Source of the DNA: Ignavibacteriales bacterium
Lineage (GTDB): Bacteria > Bacteroidota > Ignavibacteria > Ignavibacteriales > Melioribacteraceae
Length of the DNA: 64,000 nt
Assembly: GCA_020061355.1 (NCBI GenBank)
Contig: JAGUYK010000040.1
Coordinates: 62,001 to 126,000, forward strand
Direction: 5' to 3'
A program made the translations under genes and the position numbers. The notes beneath the pieces are model-generated. The model was not told the DNA's origin, made no database searches, and saw only the letters and a list, made by a program, of their open reading frames with translations. This document shows positions 25,988 through 36,225 of the stretch, one piece after another (the first letter of the stretch is position 1; each line of letters starts with the position of its first letter).

Positions 25988-28126
25988 GTGAAAAAAATTA
26001 TCCCTACGCTTTGCTATCTTATTGTTTCTTGCATATTGATTTTATCTGAAACTCAAGCACAACTTAACTGGTATTTTCAAAATCCTTTACCGGAAGGGAA
26101 TGCTTTAAATGATGTTCAGTATCTAAACGCTAACACCCTAATTGCTGTGGGTGTTTCGGGTACGATCATCCTTTCAACCGATAATGGAACTACCTGGACA
26201 AGGCAGATAAGTGGAACATCTAAAACTCTTAACGCAGTCTGCTTTTCTGACTTATTTCATGGAGCAGCCGTTGGTGTCGGATCTATTTTACATACGACTA
26301 ATGGTGGCGTTACATGGATTAAATATGCGGATATGGATTATAACATATTTAATGATGTCGATTTTTCTGATAAGGATCATGGAACTGTCGTGGGTATGTC
26401 CGGTCTAATAATGCGCACAAATAACGGTGGGGCAACATGGGTAAAACAGACAAGCAATACTACAAAATGGCTTTACGCCGTTGATTTTGTAGATGAAAAT
26501 ATTGGAACAGCTGTCGGTATGGAAGGGACAATTATTAGAACAACAAATGGAGGCAATACCTGGACTTCACAGAATAGTGGGCTTACCGGTCCAACCGCAA
26601 CGCTGTATACAGTATCGTTTATTAATTCGAATTTGGGAATTGCTGCCGGATCAGGAAATCAAATTCTTAGGACTACTGACGGAGGTAATAATTGGATTGC
26701 AGTTCCAGCTCCTAATTACTCTTCAAACTTTCAGAAATCAATTCTTCTTGATTCTCAAAACGGATACGCTATAAATACCGGTTCAAACTTCATTAAGACC
26801 ACCGATGGTGGACTAACCTGGAGCAACACCTCTTACTTGAGTGGTCCGATTATTAATGATATGGCTTTCTATAATATAGAATCCGGATTTGCGGTTGGAG
26901 CATTTGGATTTGCCAGAACAACAAATAGGGGTGTGTCATGGACTAATCTTTATAGTAATATTGCTAAGAATGAACTTGTTGGATTGCATTTCCCTGATCA
27001 GAATTTAGGATTTATTGTGGGCGGAAATGAAACAATTTTAAAAACAACTAATTGTGGAAGAAACTGGAATCTAATAAAAAAAGGTTCAGTTATTCACTTT
27101 CTACATGTATTCTTTTCTGATTCTGAAAACGGGATTGTTGCAGGAATGGGCGGTGTTATAAGAAGAACAACAAACAGCGGTACGACATGGACCAATTGCA
27201 ATTCGGGGACTTCTGAAAATCTCTGGTGGGTTGACTCTCCCGATGCAAATACTGTATTTATCGCCGGTGAAAACGGTACTATACTAAAATCGATTGATAA
27301 AGGAGTATCATGGAATAAATTAGCTGTTGGTTCAACAATGGGCATTTACTCGCTTAAATTTTTTGACAGGAATATCGGAATTGCTGTCGGGGATTTGGGA
27401 ACAATTTTGAGAACTACTGATGGGGGGGTAAACTGGAATTCTGTATCAAGTGGAACGAATAGTAGACTATGGTCGGTTTCACAGGGTTCACCTACTACTG
27501 CAACAGCAGTTGGTACAGGGGGAACAATTGTTCGGACGACAAATTCAGGAGTTTCCTGGATTAAGCAATTGAGCGGGACAACTATAAATCTAACAGGTGT
27601 TTCTTTTACTAATGAGAATACTGGAGTTGTTGTAGGATCTTTTGTCCCTTCGCCTATTTTAAGAACAACAGATGGAGGGATAACATGGATTGAACAAGCA
27701 ACAATAGCAGGAAATCAATTAAATGCAGTATTCATGTTGAATGAAAACACCGGAGTTGCTGTCGGTGTTGCAGGACTTATTATCGGAACTATTCCGGGGA
27801 ACCCCGTTTCCGTAGATGTTGAGCCGCAAGCTTTTAGCATACCCCAATCGATTTATCTTAGTCAGAATTACCCCAATCCGTTTAATCCTTCTACCACAAT
27901 CAAATTTGCTTTATCTCAAGAATGCATAGTAAAACTTGGAATCTATAATATTCTTGGCGAGAAAGTTGTCGATCTTTTTGAAGGAATAAAGTATCCCGGT
28001 TCGCATTCAGTCGATTGGAATGCACAAAGATTTTCCTCCGGAGTTTATATTTATATGATGGAAGCAGTTCCTGTAAATGGAGAAAGAACATTTCAGGAAG
28101 CTAGAAAGATGATTTTTTTGAAATGA
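25988..28126 (+). CDS. Secreted BNR/YCF48-repeat protein with C-terminal sorting tail
   Basis: A 712-residue secreted protein. After the signal peptide (residues 1-24, SETQA cleavage) it holds about fifteen repeated ~45-residue units with the T-x-(D/N)-G-G-x-(T/N)-W core (for example TTNGGVTWIK and TTDGGVNWNS), as in YCF48/BNR-like beta-propeller proteins. The C-terminal ~85 residues carry SQNYPNPFNPSTTIKF and end in the usual type IX-like sorting domain layout. The start codon is GTG at 25988. The tail predicts export by a T9SS-like system and surface attachment. It stands alone; a 72-base gap separates it from the convergent DUF4954 gene. Confidence 0.88.
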   Translation: MKKIIPTLCYLIVSCILILSETQAQLNWYFQNPLPEGNALNDVQYLNANTLIAVGVSGTIILSTDNGTTWTRQISGTSKTLNAVCFSDLFHGAAVGVGSILHTTNGGVTWIKYADMDYNIFNDVDFSDKDHGTVVGMSGLIMRTNNGGATWVKQTSNTTKWLYAVDFVDENIGTAVGMEGTIIRTTNGGNTWTSQNSGLTGPTATLYTVSFINSNLGIAAGSGNQILRTTDGGNNWIAVPAPNYSSNFQKSILLDSQNGYAINTGSNFIKTTDGGLTWSNTSYLSGPIINDMAFYNIESGFAVGAFGFARTTNRGVSWTNLYSNIAKNELVGLHFPDQNLGFIVGGNETILKTTNCGRNWNLIKKGSVIHFLHVFFSDSENGIVAGMGGVIRRTTNSGTTWTNCNSGTSENLWWVDSPDANTVFIAGENGTILKSIDKGVSWNKLAVGSTMGIYSLKFFDRNIGIAVGDLGTILRTTDGGVNWNSVSSGTNSRLWSVSQGSPTTATAVGTGGTIVRTTNSGVSWIKQLSGTTINLTGVSFTNENTGVVVGSFVPSPILRTTDGGITWIEQATIAGNQLNAVFMLNENTGVAVGVAGLIIGTIPGNPVSVDVEPQAFSIPQSIYLSQNYPNPFNPSTTIKFALSQECIVKLGIYNILGEKVVDLFEGIKYPGSHSVDWNAQRFSSGVYIYMMEAVPVNGERTFQEARKMIFLK

Positions 28127-28198
28127 TAGCAGACTACCAATAATCGTATTGTTTAATTTGATTTACGAGGACAACAATTTTGGATATGTCAATGGAAT

Positions 28199-30091
28199 TT
28201 ACGGCATTAACGCTTTAATCAATCTGTCCGCTATGGCGGTGATTTCATCCGATTCTTTTTTTAACTCAAGAACAAATTTATTTTCTTCATATCTACCACG
28301 CACATTCTGAAAATCTTTATTCCGGGTTTCTTCATCGCCATCAATTCCGAATCCAATTTTGCTTGTCTGATCAAACTCCTTCTCAGCATCTTTCAGGATC
28401 ATATTATTAAGTTTAATCCGGTTATCACGCCAGTCGATAATTATCTGTGAAAGATGTTCTTTTGTCATCTCTTCGATTTTCAGATTAAATCTTTTTTCAA
28501 TAAAATTTGCACACCATGCCCATGAGGAATCGGGATATTTCTTATCGAGCTTGCGGATTTCATCATTCAGTTGGTCGAGTGTTTCTATTTTACCCATTGC
28601 AACAAAATTTAACAATTGATCATAATCATTTTTGCCGATGAACATTCCTGCTGCATCAATCCATTTTTCGCTGTAAAGCGAGTGATCATATTTTAAAACT
28701 TCGCTGAACCTGTCTTCATTCCCGTTAGTCTCTTTCTCAGAAATTTTTTTTAGTAATTCCTCTCCAATGTAAATCTTAATTGCCATTTCATAATACTTGA
28801 TACAGGTCTTCAATAAAAGTCTCTTTATATGCAAACCTTTGTAGGATACATACTCGCGGTCTTTGTCTGACTTCTCTAAAAGTTCTTTCATTCTGTTTGA
28901 ACCTTCAAGGATTTTACCGATGATATAAGGGTTAAGAAGATCGAAATGAAGTATATCATATTTAACAGGATCTTTCCTTTTATCTCTTGCCGGCCATTTT
29001 TGACTATCGCGGCGTGTTCCAACAGTAAATAAGTTCATTGCAGGAGTGAGGAGGCTCTTTCCATTCTCCTCGTTGATGTACGAAAAGGGAAACTCGCCAG
29101 CATCGAAATTAGTGTAGTGTTTTCCGATAACAACACTGAATGGACCCACTCTTGAAGGCCAGAGCATATAGGAGAATGATCCGGTTTTCGATCCGCGCTC
29201 TAAAATCCCCTGGTGTACCGGACCAAGCTTATACATATGGTTGCTCTGGTTTGAACCGCTGCCGGCATTGTAGAATGAGAAGATAGCAGCGATTAAAAGT
29301 GAAGATTTATGATGTGTTACTGTATAAGGACCGGCAAAGATGCTTACAGCTTCTCCATGGAATCCTTCGCTATTGGAAAAGAATGCACAATTCTCTGCAG
29401 AGTATTGTTTCCCGATTTTCACTCCCTGTCCGACAAAACAATTATCAAGCAATGCACCGTCGCTAATTGTAGACCCGGATTGAATAATAAAATCTTTTGC
29501 TATTACTCCAGTACCTATAAAAATTGGATCTTCTATGCAGCTCAGTAATGTTCCTTCTTTTAAACATGAAACCCCTTCCAGCGTCGATGAGTTTTCAATC
29601 CAGACATTTCTTATTACACCGCAATTTTTTATTGATGTGCCTTTACCGATTTTACCAATCTTTGATTTACGGGAATCAGAATAGTTCCGAATAATTGTTT
29701 CAAGTTTTTCAACGAACACCGGATAATGCCGGCATGTAACAAGTAAGTAAGCTATCTGGGATGATAACCGGTCGTAGATCATCAGTTCTCTTCCGCCGCC
29801 TTCGTTGAGTACGCTTATCTTAAGACCATTTCCAAAAGTTGTTTCTCCTTCAACTATCAAGGACGAAATATTTTCGAGTAGAACATCGTTTTCAATTCTG
29901 TAATTAGAGATATTCATCACATTCCTTATCTGAACATTGTTACCAATAAACACTTCGCCACTGAAATTGACATTTTTAATCTGAATAGGAGTGAATTTCT
30001 CTGCTACTTTGATATTGTTCCAATCTGTGGAAGAGCAATTTGTTTTTATAAGAAGATCAATTTCGTCAGGAGTTAATTCTCTGTAACTCAT
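28199..30091 (-). CDS. DUF4954-family left-handed beta-helix protein
   Basis: A 630-residue protein in which residues about 40-330 contain many hexapeptide-like I/L/V-G-x-x-x-x turns (FIGNNVQIRNV, IGKIGKGTSIKNCGVI, FIGTGVIAKDFIIQSG), typical of left-handed parallel beta-helix acyltransferases and nucleotidyltransferases. The rest is helical. It matches the DUF4954 layout common in Bacteroidota, which has no proven reaction. It is the last gene of a run ACP, ADP-forming acyl-CoA ligase, nagB, DUF4954 on one strand. An acyl- or sugar-nucleotide transferase role is an inference from fold and neighbours. Confidence 0.85.
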   Translation of the reverse strand: MSYRELTPDEIDLLIKTNCSSTDWNNIKVAEKFTPIQIKNVNFSGEVFIGNNVQIRNVMNISNYRIENDVLLENISSLIVEGETTFGNGLKISVLNEGGGRELMIYDRLSSQIAYLLVTCRHYPVFVEKLETIIRNYSDSRKSKIGKIGKGTSIKNCGVIRNVWIENSSTLEGVSCLKEGTLLSCIEDPIFIGTGVIAKDFIIQSGSTISDGALLDNCFVGQGVKIGKQYSAENCAFFSNSEGFHGEAVSIFAGPYTVTHHKSSLLIAAIFSFYNAGSGSNQSNHMYKLGPVHQGILERGSKTGSFSYMLWPSRVGPFSVVIGKHYTNFDAGEFPFSYINEENGKSLLTPAMNLFTVGTRRDSQKWPARDKRKDPVKYDILHFDLLNPYIIGKILEGSNRMKELLEKSDKDREYVSYKGLHIKRLLLKTCIKYYEMAIKIYIGEELLKKISEKETNGNEDRFSEVLKYDHSLYSEKWIDAAGMFIGKNDYDQLLNFVAMGKIETLDQLNDEIRKLDKKYPDSSWAWCANFIEKRFNLKIEEMTKEHLSQIIIDWRDNRIKLNNMILKDAEKEFDQTSKIGFGIDGDEETRNKDFQNVRGRYEENKFVLELKKESDEITAIADRLIKALMP

Positions 30092-30168
30092 CTGTTTGTT
30101 CCCTGTAAAATTTATTCATCTAGCCGATATCATAACAAAATAGAATATCAAGCAACAATTAACGGAAA

Positions 30169-30978
30169 TTAAACCACTGGTAAATTGCTAAGCATTTGAC
30201 TTTCGATATCTTTAAAATACTTTACCGTTCCGACTTTTAATTCCAACGTCGATTCTTCATCGCATACAATTACTCCGTGAGGATGAAGCTGTAACATCGA
30301 AACCGTCCACATGTGATTTACCCCTTCTTCAACAGCCATTTTAAGCGCACGTGCTTTACTATACCCGCTGACAATGATCATAACTTCATGAGCATCCATC
30401 ACGGTTCCTACACCTACTGTAAGCGCAGTTTTAGGAACTTTATTTACTTCATTTTCGAAAAAGCGAGCATTTGCAACCCTTGTATCGTATGTTAAAGTTT
30501 TGATGCGTGTTCTTGATGAGAGTGATGAACCCGGTTCGTTGAATGCAATGTGTCCGTCTGCACCGATTCCGCCTAAAAAGAAATCAATTCCTCCGTAGGA
30601 TTTTATTTTTTCTTCATACAAATAACATTCCTTATCCAGGTCTTTTGCATTACCGTTCAAAATATTCACATTTTCCTTAGGAATATCGATATGGCTGAAT
30701 AAATGATGCCACATAAAATAATGATAACTCTGGGGGTGATCTTCAGAGATTTCTACATATTCGTCCATATTAAAAGTAACCACATTCTGAAACGAAACTT
30801 TTCCTTCATTATAAAGAGCAACAAGTTCTTCATATGTTCCGACCGGTGAAGAACCTGTAGGAAGCCCCAATATGTAAGGTCTATCAGGTGTTGGATTTGC
30901 TTGTTTAATTTTGCGAGCAATATAATGTGCCACCCATTTGCTGAGCGATTGATAATTGTCATAAATTAAAATTCTCAT
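30169..30978 (-). CDS. nagB: Glucosamine-6-phosphate deaminase
   Basis: A 269-residue enzyme that converts glucosamine-6-phosphate to fructose-6-phosphate and ammonia. Visible family motifs: [25 protein letters not shown] with the catalytic Asp, and [18 protein letters not shown] containing the His and Glu of the active site. Length matches the single-domain NagB. It starts 24 bases after the acyl-CoA ligase stop and precedes DUF4954 on the same strand, which ties amino-sugar metabolism to an acyl/carrier cassette. No nagA lies nearby. Confidence 0.94.
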   Translation of the reverse strand: MRILIYDNYQSLSKWVAHYIARKIKQANPTPDRPYILGLPTGSSPVGTYEELVALYNEGKVSFQNVVTFNMDEYVEISEDHPQSYHYFMWHHLFSHIDIPKENVNILNGNAKDLDKECYLYEEKIKSYGGIDFFLGGIGADGHIAFNEPGSSLSSRTRIKTLTYDTRVANARFFENEVNKVPKTALTVGVGTVMDAHEVMIIVSGYSKARALKMAVEEGVNHMWTVSMLQLHPHGVIVCDEESTLELKVGTVKYFKDIESQMLSNLPVV

Positions 30979-31002
30979 TTTATTCTCCAGTAGTAAGATT
31001 TA

Positions 31003-33135
31003 TTAAAGCATAATTTTAGTGTCGGCAACAAAAGATCCTTTCCCATCTTCCAGTATTATCAACGGATTGATGTCTAGCTCCTTTATTTGGGGACAATCGA
31101 CTGCCAGTTGCGATAATCTAAGAATGCATTCTTTTAAAGATTTAATATCTCTCGGAATCCTTCCTCTTGCCCCGGAAAGTATTTCGGATGCTTTGGTTTC
31201 TGTGATCAATTTATTAACAGATATATTATCAAGCGGTGCGATCCTGAAGCTTACATCTTTGTAGATCTCAACAAAAATACCGCCGAGCCCGAACATGATA
31301 ACCGGTCCGAACGACGGATCCCGCTTCAATCCTAATATAACCTCTTCACCGGGGGGAATCATCTTTCTTACATAGATCCCTTTTATTCTTGCATCCGGTT
31401 TTAATTTCTTAACATTATCAATTATTCTGTTATAAGCATCGAAGGCTTCTACTTTCGTTTTGATGTCAAGTATTACTCCGCCTAAATCAAACTTGTGAAC
31501 AATATCATCGGACATAATTTTCATTACTAACGGATAACCGAGTTCTTCAGAAATTTTAACAGCTTCGTCCGGCGATGTTGCCAATCCGCTTTTAAGCAAA
31601 GGGAAATTATATGCTTCGAGTATTTTTGCAGCTTCTTCTTCGGGAAGATATTTTTTCCCATGTGCAATTGCCTCATTTAGTATTGAATTTGCTTTTTCAA
31701 TGTCAACATCCTTGAAAGGTTCAACGGGTTCCGGTTTTTCCTCAAGTCTTTTCCCGAATTTATATGTAGCGGCAAATGCTTCCGGCATCGATTCCGGTAA
31801 GATATAATGCGGTATTTTATTTCTTTGGAGAATATCAATTCCGGGAGCTACATCGGCTTCCCCCATAAATGAAGTATAGATCGGTTTGGTAAACAAACTT
31901 GAGATTCGGCTTATTTCGTGTGCAATACTTTCAATCTCGGTCATAGATTGAGGGGTAAGAATAATAAATACCCCGTCTATATTATCATCTTTTAAAACGC
32001 TTGATACCGCAACATTATAACGGTCGGCCCGTGCATCACCAATAACGTCAACGGGATTATTTATGTTCGCAGTTTTCGGAAGGCTCTTCTTTAATATTTC
32101 AGTTGTTTCTGGTTTTAGTTTCGGTAGTTCGAGTCCGCACCGGATAGATGCATCGGTTGTAAGCACGCCCGGTCCTCCGGCATTTGTAATAATTGCAACT
32201 CTTTTTCCTTTTGGTAATGGTTGATATGTAAACGCAATCGCTTTATTGAACATTTCTTCGATATCATCGCAGCGAATTATTCCGGCTTGTTTAAATGCAG
32301 CATCACAGGTCTCATCACTTCCTGCAAGCGATCCAGTGTGTGAAGCAGCCGCCGAAGCACCTGCATGTGTTCGTCCGGATTTAATAGCAAGAACCGGTTT
32401 GCCGGTTTTCTCAATTACTGTCTTTGCAGCTTTTACAAGATCAAGTCCGTCGCTTATCTCTTCAAGGTAAAGAAGAATTACTTTTGTTTTGGGATCATCT
32501 TTCAGGTAATACAGGAGATCAACTTCAGATACATCTGCTTTGTTTCCAATACTTACAAACTTTGAAAACCCGATATGTTTTGCCCTCGCATAATCCAGAA
32601 CAGCTGTGCATAATGCCCCGCTCTGTGAAATAAATCCGATATTTCCTTCTTCAGGCATTTTTCGGGCAAAGGAAGCATCAAGCATTACTGCTGGATCTGT
32701 ATTAATAACACCAAGGCAGTTTGGTCCTATAAAAGAAATCCCGAATTTGTGTGCAATCTCTTTAATCTGTTCTTCTCTCTCAATTCCCTGACCACCAACT
32801 TCCTTAAATCCTGCAGAGATAATTACAGCACCTTTAATTCCTTTTTGTCCGCACTGTTCAAGAGCCATATGCATAACAGAACTCGGATAGACTATAACTG
32901 CAAGGTCAACCGGGTCTTCTATATCAATTACATATTTGTAAGTTTTAATTGAAGAGATATGCCGTTCGCGGGGATTGACGGGATAGACGATCCCTTTAAA
33001 TTGAGCTTTTAGAATATTTGTAAGAATATCCCCCGGAACCGTTCCTTTAACATTGTTAGCTCCGAGAACTGCTATCGACTGTGGATAAAAAATCCTTTCG
33101 ATGTTTTTAATTTTATCGGGAACATCGTTGAGCAT
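31003..33135 (-). CDS. ADP-forming acetate/acyl-CoA ligase, fused alpha-beta
   Basis: A 710-residue NDP-forming acyl-CoA synthetase in the common fused layout: CoA-binding Rossmann domain (FYPQSIAVLGANNVKGTVPG, residues 16-35), the succinyl-CoA-ligase-like domains with the phospho-His segment around ASAAASHTGSLAGSD, then an ATP-grasp domain (EEAAKILEAYNFPLLKSGLA to the end with GREEVILG-like PPGEEVILGLKRDP). It would convert acyl-CoA + ADP + Pi to acid + CoA + ATP, used in fermentation of amino acids or acetate formation. It lies 17 bases after an acyl carrier protein gene on the same strand, an unusual partner. Confidence 0.92.
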   Translation of the reverse strand: MLNDVPDKIKNIERIFYPQSIAVLGANNVKGTVPGDILTNILKAQFKGIVYPVNPRERHISSIKTYKYVIDIEDPVDLAVIVYPSSVMHMALEQCGQKGIKGAVIISAGFKEVGGQGIEREEQIKEIAHKFGISFIGPNCLGVINTDPAVMLDASFARKMPEEGNIGFISQSGALCTAVLDYARAKHIGFSKFVSIGNKADVSEVDLLYYLKDDPKTKVILLYLEEISDGLDLVKAAKTVIEKTGKPVLAIKSGRTHAGASAAASHTGSLAGSDETCDAAFKQAGIIRCDDIEEMFNKAIAFTYQPLPKGKRVAIITNAGGPGVLTTDASIRCGLELPKLKPETTEILKKSLPKTANINNPVDVIGDARADRYNVAVSSVLKDDNIDGVFIILTPQSMTEIESIAHEISRISSLFTKPIYTSFMGEADVAPGIDILQRNKIPHYILPESMPEAFAATYKFGKRLEEKPEPVEPFKDVDIEKANSILNEAIAHGKKYLPEEEAAKILEAYNFPLLKSGLATSPDEAVKISEELGYPLVMKIMSDDIVHKFDLGGVILDIKTKVEAFDAYNRIIDNVKKLKPDARIKGIYVRKMIPPGEEVILGLKRDPSFGPVIMFGLGGIFVEIYKDVSFRIAPLDNISVNKLITETKASEILSGARGRIPRDIKSLKECILRLSQLAVDCPQIKELDINPLIILEDGKGSFVADTKIML

Positions 33136-33152
33136 TATTCCTCCGGATAATT

Positions 33153-33395
33153 TTACTTTATATATTGAGAAATAAATTCGACCGCATCTGAAACAGTTTG
33201 TACTTCTAATGCTTTGTCTTCAGGCAGTTCAACCTGAAACTCTTCTTCGAAGGCAGCAACCAGTTCAACACTCTGTAGGGAATCTGCACCAAGATCAAAT
33301 ATAAAATTAGCATTGTCCGGGATGTCTTCTCCTTTTGTTTTGAGGACCTGCGCAATTACCTTTTTAACACGTTTTTGAACTTCACTTTTATCCAT
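33153..33395 (-). CDS. Acyl carrier protein
   Basis: An 80-residue ACP with the phosphopantetheine site DLGADSLQSVEL; Ser39 is the attachment residue. The usual DSL(D/T) becomes DSLQ. It is acidic and four-helical in pattern. The gene is not flanked by fabD/fabF; instead the next genes are an ADP-forming acyl-CoA ligase, nagB and DUF4954. A ribosome-binding site AAGGA lies upstream. It may be the housekeeping ACP or a specialised carrier; the neighbours favour the latter but do not prove it. Confidence 0.9.
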   Translation of the reverse strand: MDKSEVQKRVKKVIAQVLKTKGEDIPDNANFIFDLGADSLQSVELVAAFEEEFQVELPEDKALEVQTVSDAVEFISQYIK

Positions 33396-33838
33396 AAATA
33401 AATCCTTGTTTGTTTGATATCTATTGTGAGGGATTATTTGCGAGTCATAAGAAGAAACGATTAGTAATAAGATGTTGTATTAATCATTTGTCACATTAAA
33501 TTTATATAACCGCTTAAGTGCTTATTATTATAACATTGAGAAGGAGGAAATCTATTTGCATTTGAATTAACCCCTGGGTGGTAAATCCCAAATCATTTTA
33601 ATAGTAATAAGAAAAGAAATAACAAGAATCAGGAGTACAATTGCAAACTAATCGATTCTATTTAAATACTCAAGAGAATATTTATAATTCGGAAGATATT
33701 GTTCTATTACAAAATGCTATTCGCATTAAATAATAAACATGCCTGGAATTGCTCAAGCTGGTTTGAAGGGAAAGGAATCCTTATCTATAAACAGTAGTAT
33801 TTAACTTGAGTTTAATATTTGGTTCTAAAAAATTAAAA
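33396..33838. other. Intergenic region
   Basis: This 443-base stretch between the ACP gene and the TPR histidine kinase gene holds no strong gene. A 30-codon TTG-initiated plus-strand frame (33641-33733) has an AGGAG site just upstream but is too short and unrecognised to annotate. No terminator or promoter match was found. Confidence 0.4.
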
Positions 33839-35890
33839 TTATTTGGCTGATTGAACAGTAAAGTGGATTTTTGTCCCCTCATTTGCTTCACTCTCTACAA
33901 CAATACTGCTTCCGTGCATTTCAACCATTTCTTTACATAAAAGAAGACCCAAACCGGAACCCGTTTCATTGTCCGTCCCTTTTGTGGAATAATTTTTATC
34001 AATTCTGAAAAGATATTCCTGATCCTCTTTTGGTATACCTACGCCGGTATCAACAACGGTAATTTTTATTGTTTCATCAGCTCTATCTGCTTTTAATTCA
34101 ACCGAACCGCCTGCTTTTGTGAATTTAATTGAGTTGGATAAAAGATTCCGGATGATTGTAAGCAGCATATATTTGTCTGCATGAACATTTATCCGGTCAT
34201 CAATATCGTAGCTGAAATTTATTCCCTTAGTTGAGGAGCTTTTTTTAGCTAAAAAGAGAGTCCCGTGCAATTCAAAAAGTAAATTAATTTTTTCCGGATT
34301 GTATTCGAGTTTACCGGTTTGGATTTTTGCCCACTCCAATAAATTATCGACAAGTTTATACGAGTTATGACTTAATTCTCTCATTCCATTTAAGAGGGAA
34401 ATTCTTTCTTCATCTGTTAATTCGGAATAATTGGTTGATACAAAATCTGCAGAGCTTAATAATCCCTGAAACGGACTCTTGAGGTCGTGTGCAATGATAG
34501 AGAAGAATTTATCTTTTGAAGAAACCACTTCCTTCAGCTCATTGTTCAGCAATTGCAATTCCTCTTTTTGAGCAACTATTTCATCATTCTGTTTGGTAAG
34601 AATTGAATTTACTTTTCTTTTTGTACGGTAAGCTATAATAGCAGTAATTGCAATCCCGGATAGAAGGATTGTAATTATCAAAAGAGAATTTCTGAAATAT
34701 TTCTGTATTGTATTCTCTTTTTGCAATAATATTATTTCCTGCTCTTTTCTTTCATGATCAAATAATTCCTGAAGTTCTGCAACCGCTCTATTTTTATTTT
34801 CACTTAATAATGAATCGTTCTTGGACTTAGCCATCTTTAAATATTCATATCCGCTCTTATAATCTTTCATTTTCACATATAAATCGGAAAGCCTGTTTAG
34901 CGATGCGGCAATTCCTCGCTTATCGCCTAATTGGTTCCTGATCTCCAGTGCCTTCATTAAATAACCAAGGCTTTTTTTATATTCACCCATTGCGGAATAA
35001 GTTAAACCAATACCGGTTAGTGATGATGCCACGCCTCTAACGGAATTAATATCCTTCTTCAATTCGATTGATTTGTTATAATACATTAAAGCATTATCGT
35101 ACTCTCCCAATCTTCTATTAATGATAGCCAGGTTTTCGTAAGATCCGGCTAATCCCGATTTATCGTTTTCCGGAAGTCTGAGTTCAAGGGATTTGTTTAT
35201 ATGATTGATCGCTTTTTCATAATCCTGTTTATAGATATAGATTATTCCCAGATGTTCGTAGGAATTGGCCAGTATCAGATCGTCATCAACGCTTTTAGAA
35301 AACTCAAGTGCCTTTAACGATAACTCTTCAGCTTTCTTAATATCCCGCAATATATAATAGATTATACCAAGATTATTATACGATCTTGCTAAAGCTTTTC
35401 TATCCTTTTCGTTCTCAAGTATTTGAATCGATTGCAGACAATAGTCGATTGCCTTTTCGTATTCTCCGCGAACATTATGAATAAGACTTACTCTATTAAG
35501 TGATTCACCGATTCCAACTTTATCATCTATCGATTTCCGGATCTTATAGGAAAGCTGATAATAATCCATTGCCTGATGATATATACTCCGCGAATGATAA
35601 CTTACCCCTGTCAGGAAAAGAATCATCCCTTCTTCTTGTTTAAAATTGTTATCTCTTGCCAGTTTCAAAGCTTCTTCGCTGTAACTGATACTCTTCTCGG
35701 GTTTGATCTTATTATAGTATTTGATCAGGTCGATATAGGCTTGTAGTTTTGTTTTTAAGTCGGGCGTATTTAATTTTTCCAATAGACTGTCTGTACCGTT
35801 ACCTTTACTTTGAGCAAGTACTTCAGCCGCAACAGGGGATAGATGCAGAATAATCAGTATGATTAGGATAGAATATTTCTTATTGAGCAT
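33839..35890 (-). CDS. TPR-containing membrane sensor histidine kinase
   Basis: A 683-residue protein: signal peptide (1-26), about seven tetratricopeptide repeats (residues ~60-370), a coiled segment, one membrane helix (about 408-428), a linker, then HisKA with FSIIAHDLKSPF (His of the H-box) and an HATPase domain with NLLSNSIKFT (N box), DTGVGIP (G1) and GSGLGLLLCK (G2). The periplasmic TPR sensor would detect a ligand or protein partner, and the kinase passes the signal to a response regulator. No regulator gene lies next to it, so it is an orphan kinase. Confidence 0.92.
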   Translation of the reverse strand: MLNKKYSILIILIILHLSPVAAEVLAQSKGNGTDSLLEKLNTPDLKTKLQAYIDLIKYYNKIKPEKSISYSEEALKLARDNNFKQEEGMILFLTGVSYHSRSIYHQAMDYYQLSYKIRKSIDDKVGIGESLNRVSLIHNVRGEYEKAIDYCLQSIQILENEKDRKALARSYNNLGIIYYILRDIKKAEELSLKALEFSKSVDDDLILANSYEHLGIIYIYKQDYEKAINHINKSLELRLPENDKSGLAGSYENLAIINRRLGEYDNALMYYNKSIELKKDINSVRGVASSLTGIGLTYSAMGEYKKSLGYLMKALEIRNQLGDKRGIAASLNRLSDLYVKMKDYKSGYEYLKMAKSKNDSLLSENKNRAVAELQELFDHERKEQEIILLQKENTIQKYFRNSLLIITILLSGIAITAIIAYRTKRKVNSILTKQNDEIVAQKEELQLLNNELKEVVSSKDKFFSIIAHDLKSPFQGLLSSADFVSTNYSELTDEERISLLNGMRELSHNSYKLVDNLLEWAKIQTGKLEYNPEKINLLFELHGTLFLAKKSSSTKGINFSYDIDDRINVHADKYMLLTIIRNLLSNSIKFTKAGGSVELKADRADETIKITVVDTGVGIPKEDQEYLFRIDKNYSTKGTDNETGSGLGLLLCKEMVEMHGSSIVVESEANEGTKIHFTVQSAK

Positions 35891-36225
35891 AAAATTTTAA
35901 TTCTTTTTTCAAAGCTCTTGATCATATAAAATATTGAATTTTGCCTACCCCTCTGTTGGCTATAACAATTTACCAAGTCATTGTTATATTTTAATTGAGC
36001 AAGCCGTTTGCGAACCATAATTCACAATTCGGAATCCTTGCTATCTATATTATCGGATCTGTTATAATAAAGTTTAGGCTTGAAATTCAAAATTGATCGC
36101 TCTCAAAAAAAATAGGTTTATAGAGCCAATTCAGATTTTTTTGAAGCACTAATTACAAATTCAAGTTAATCTATTTTTTATTGCTTTGTTAAGTATTAAT
36201 TTAAGGTGGATTTTCAGGAGCTAAT
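35891..36225. other. Intergenic region between divergent genes
   Basis: This 335-base AT-rich region separates the histidine kinase and the ChbG-type deacetylase. No gene, hairpin or promoter match stands out. The plus-strand ATG at 36226 is preceded by AGGAGCTAAT, a good ribosome-binding site. Confidence 0.4.
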
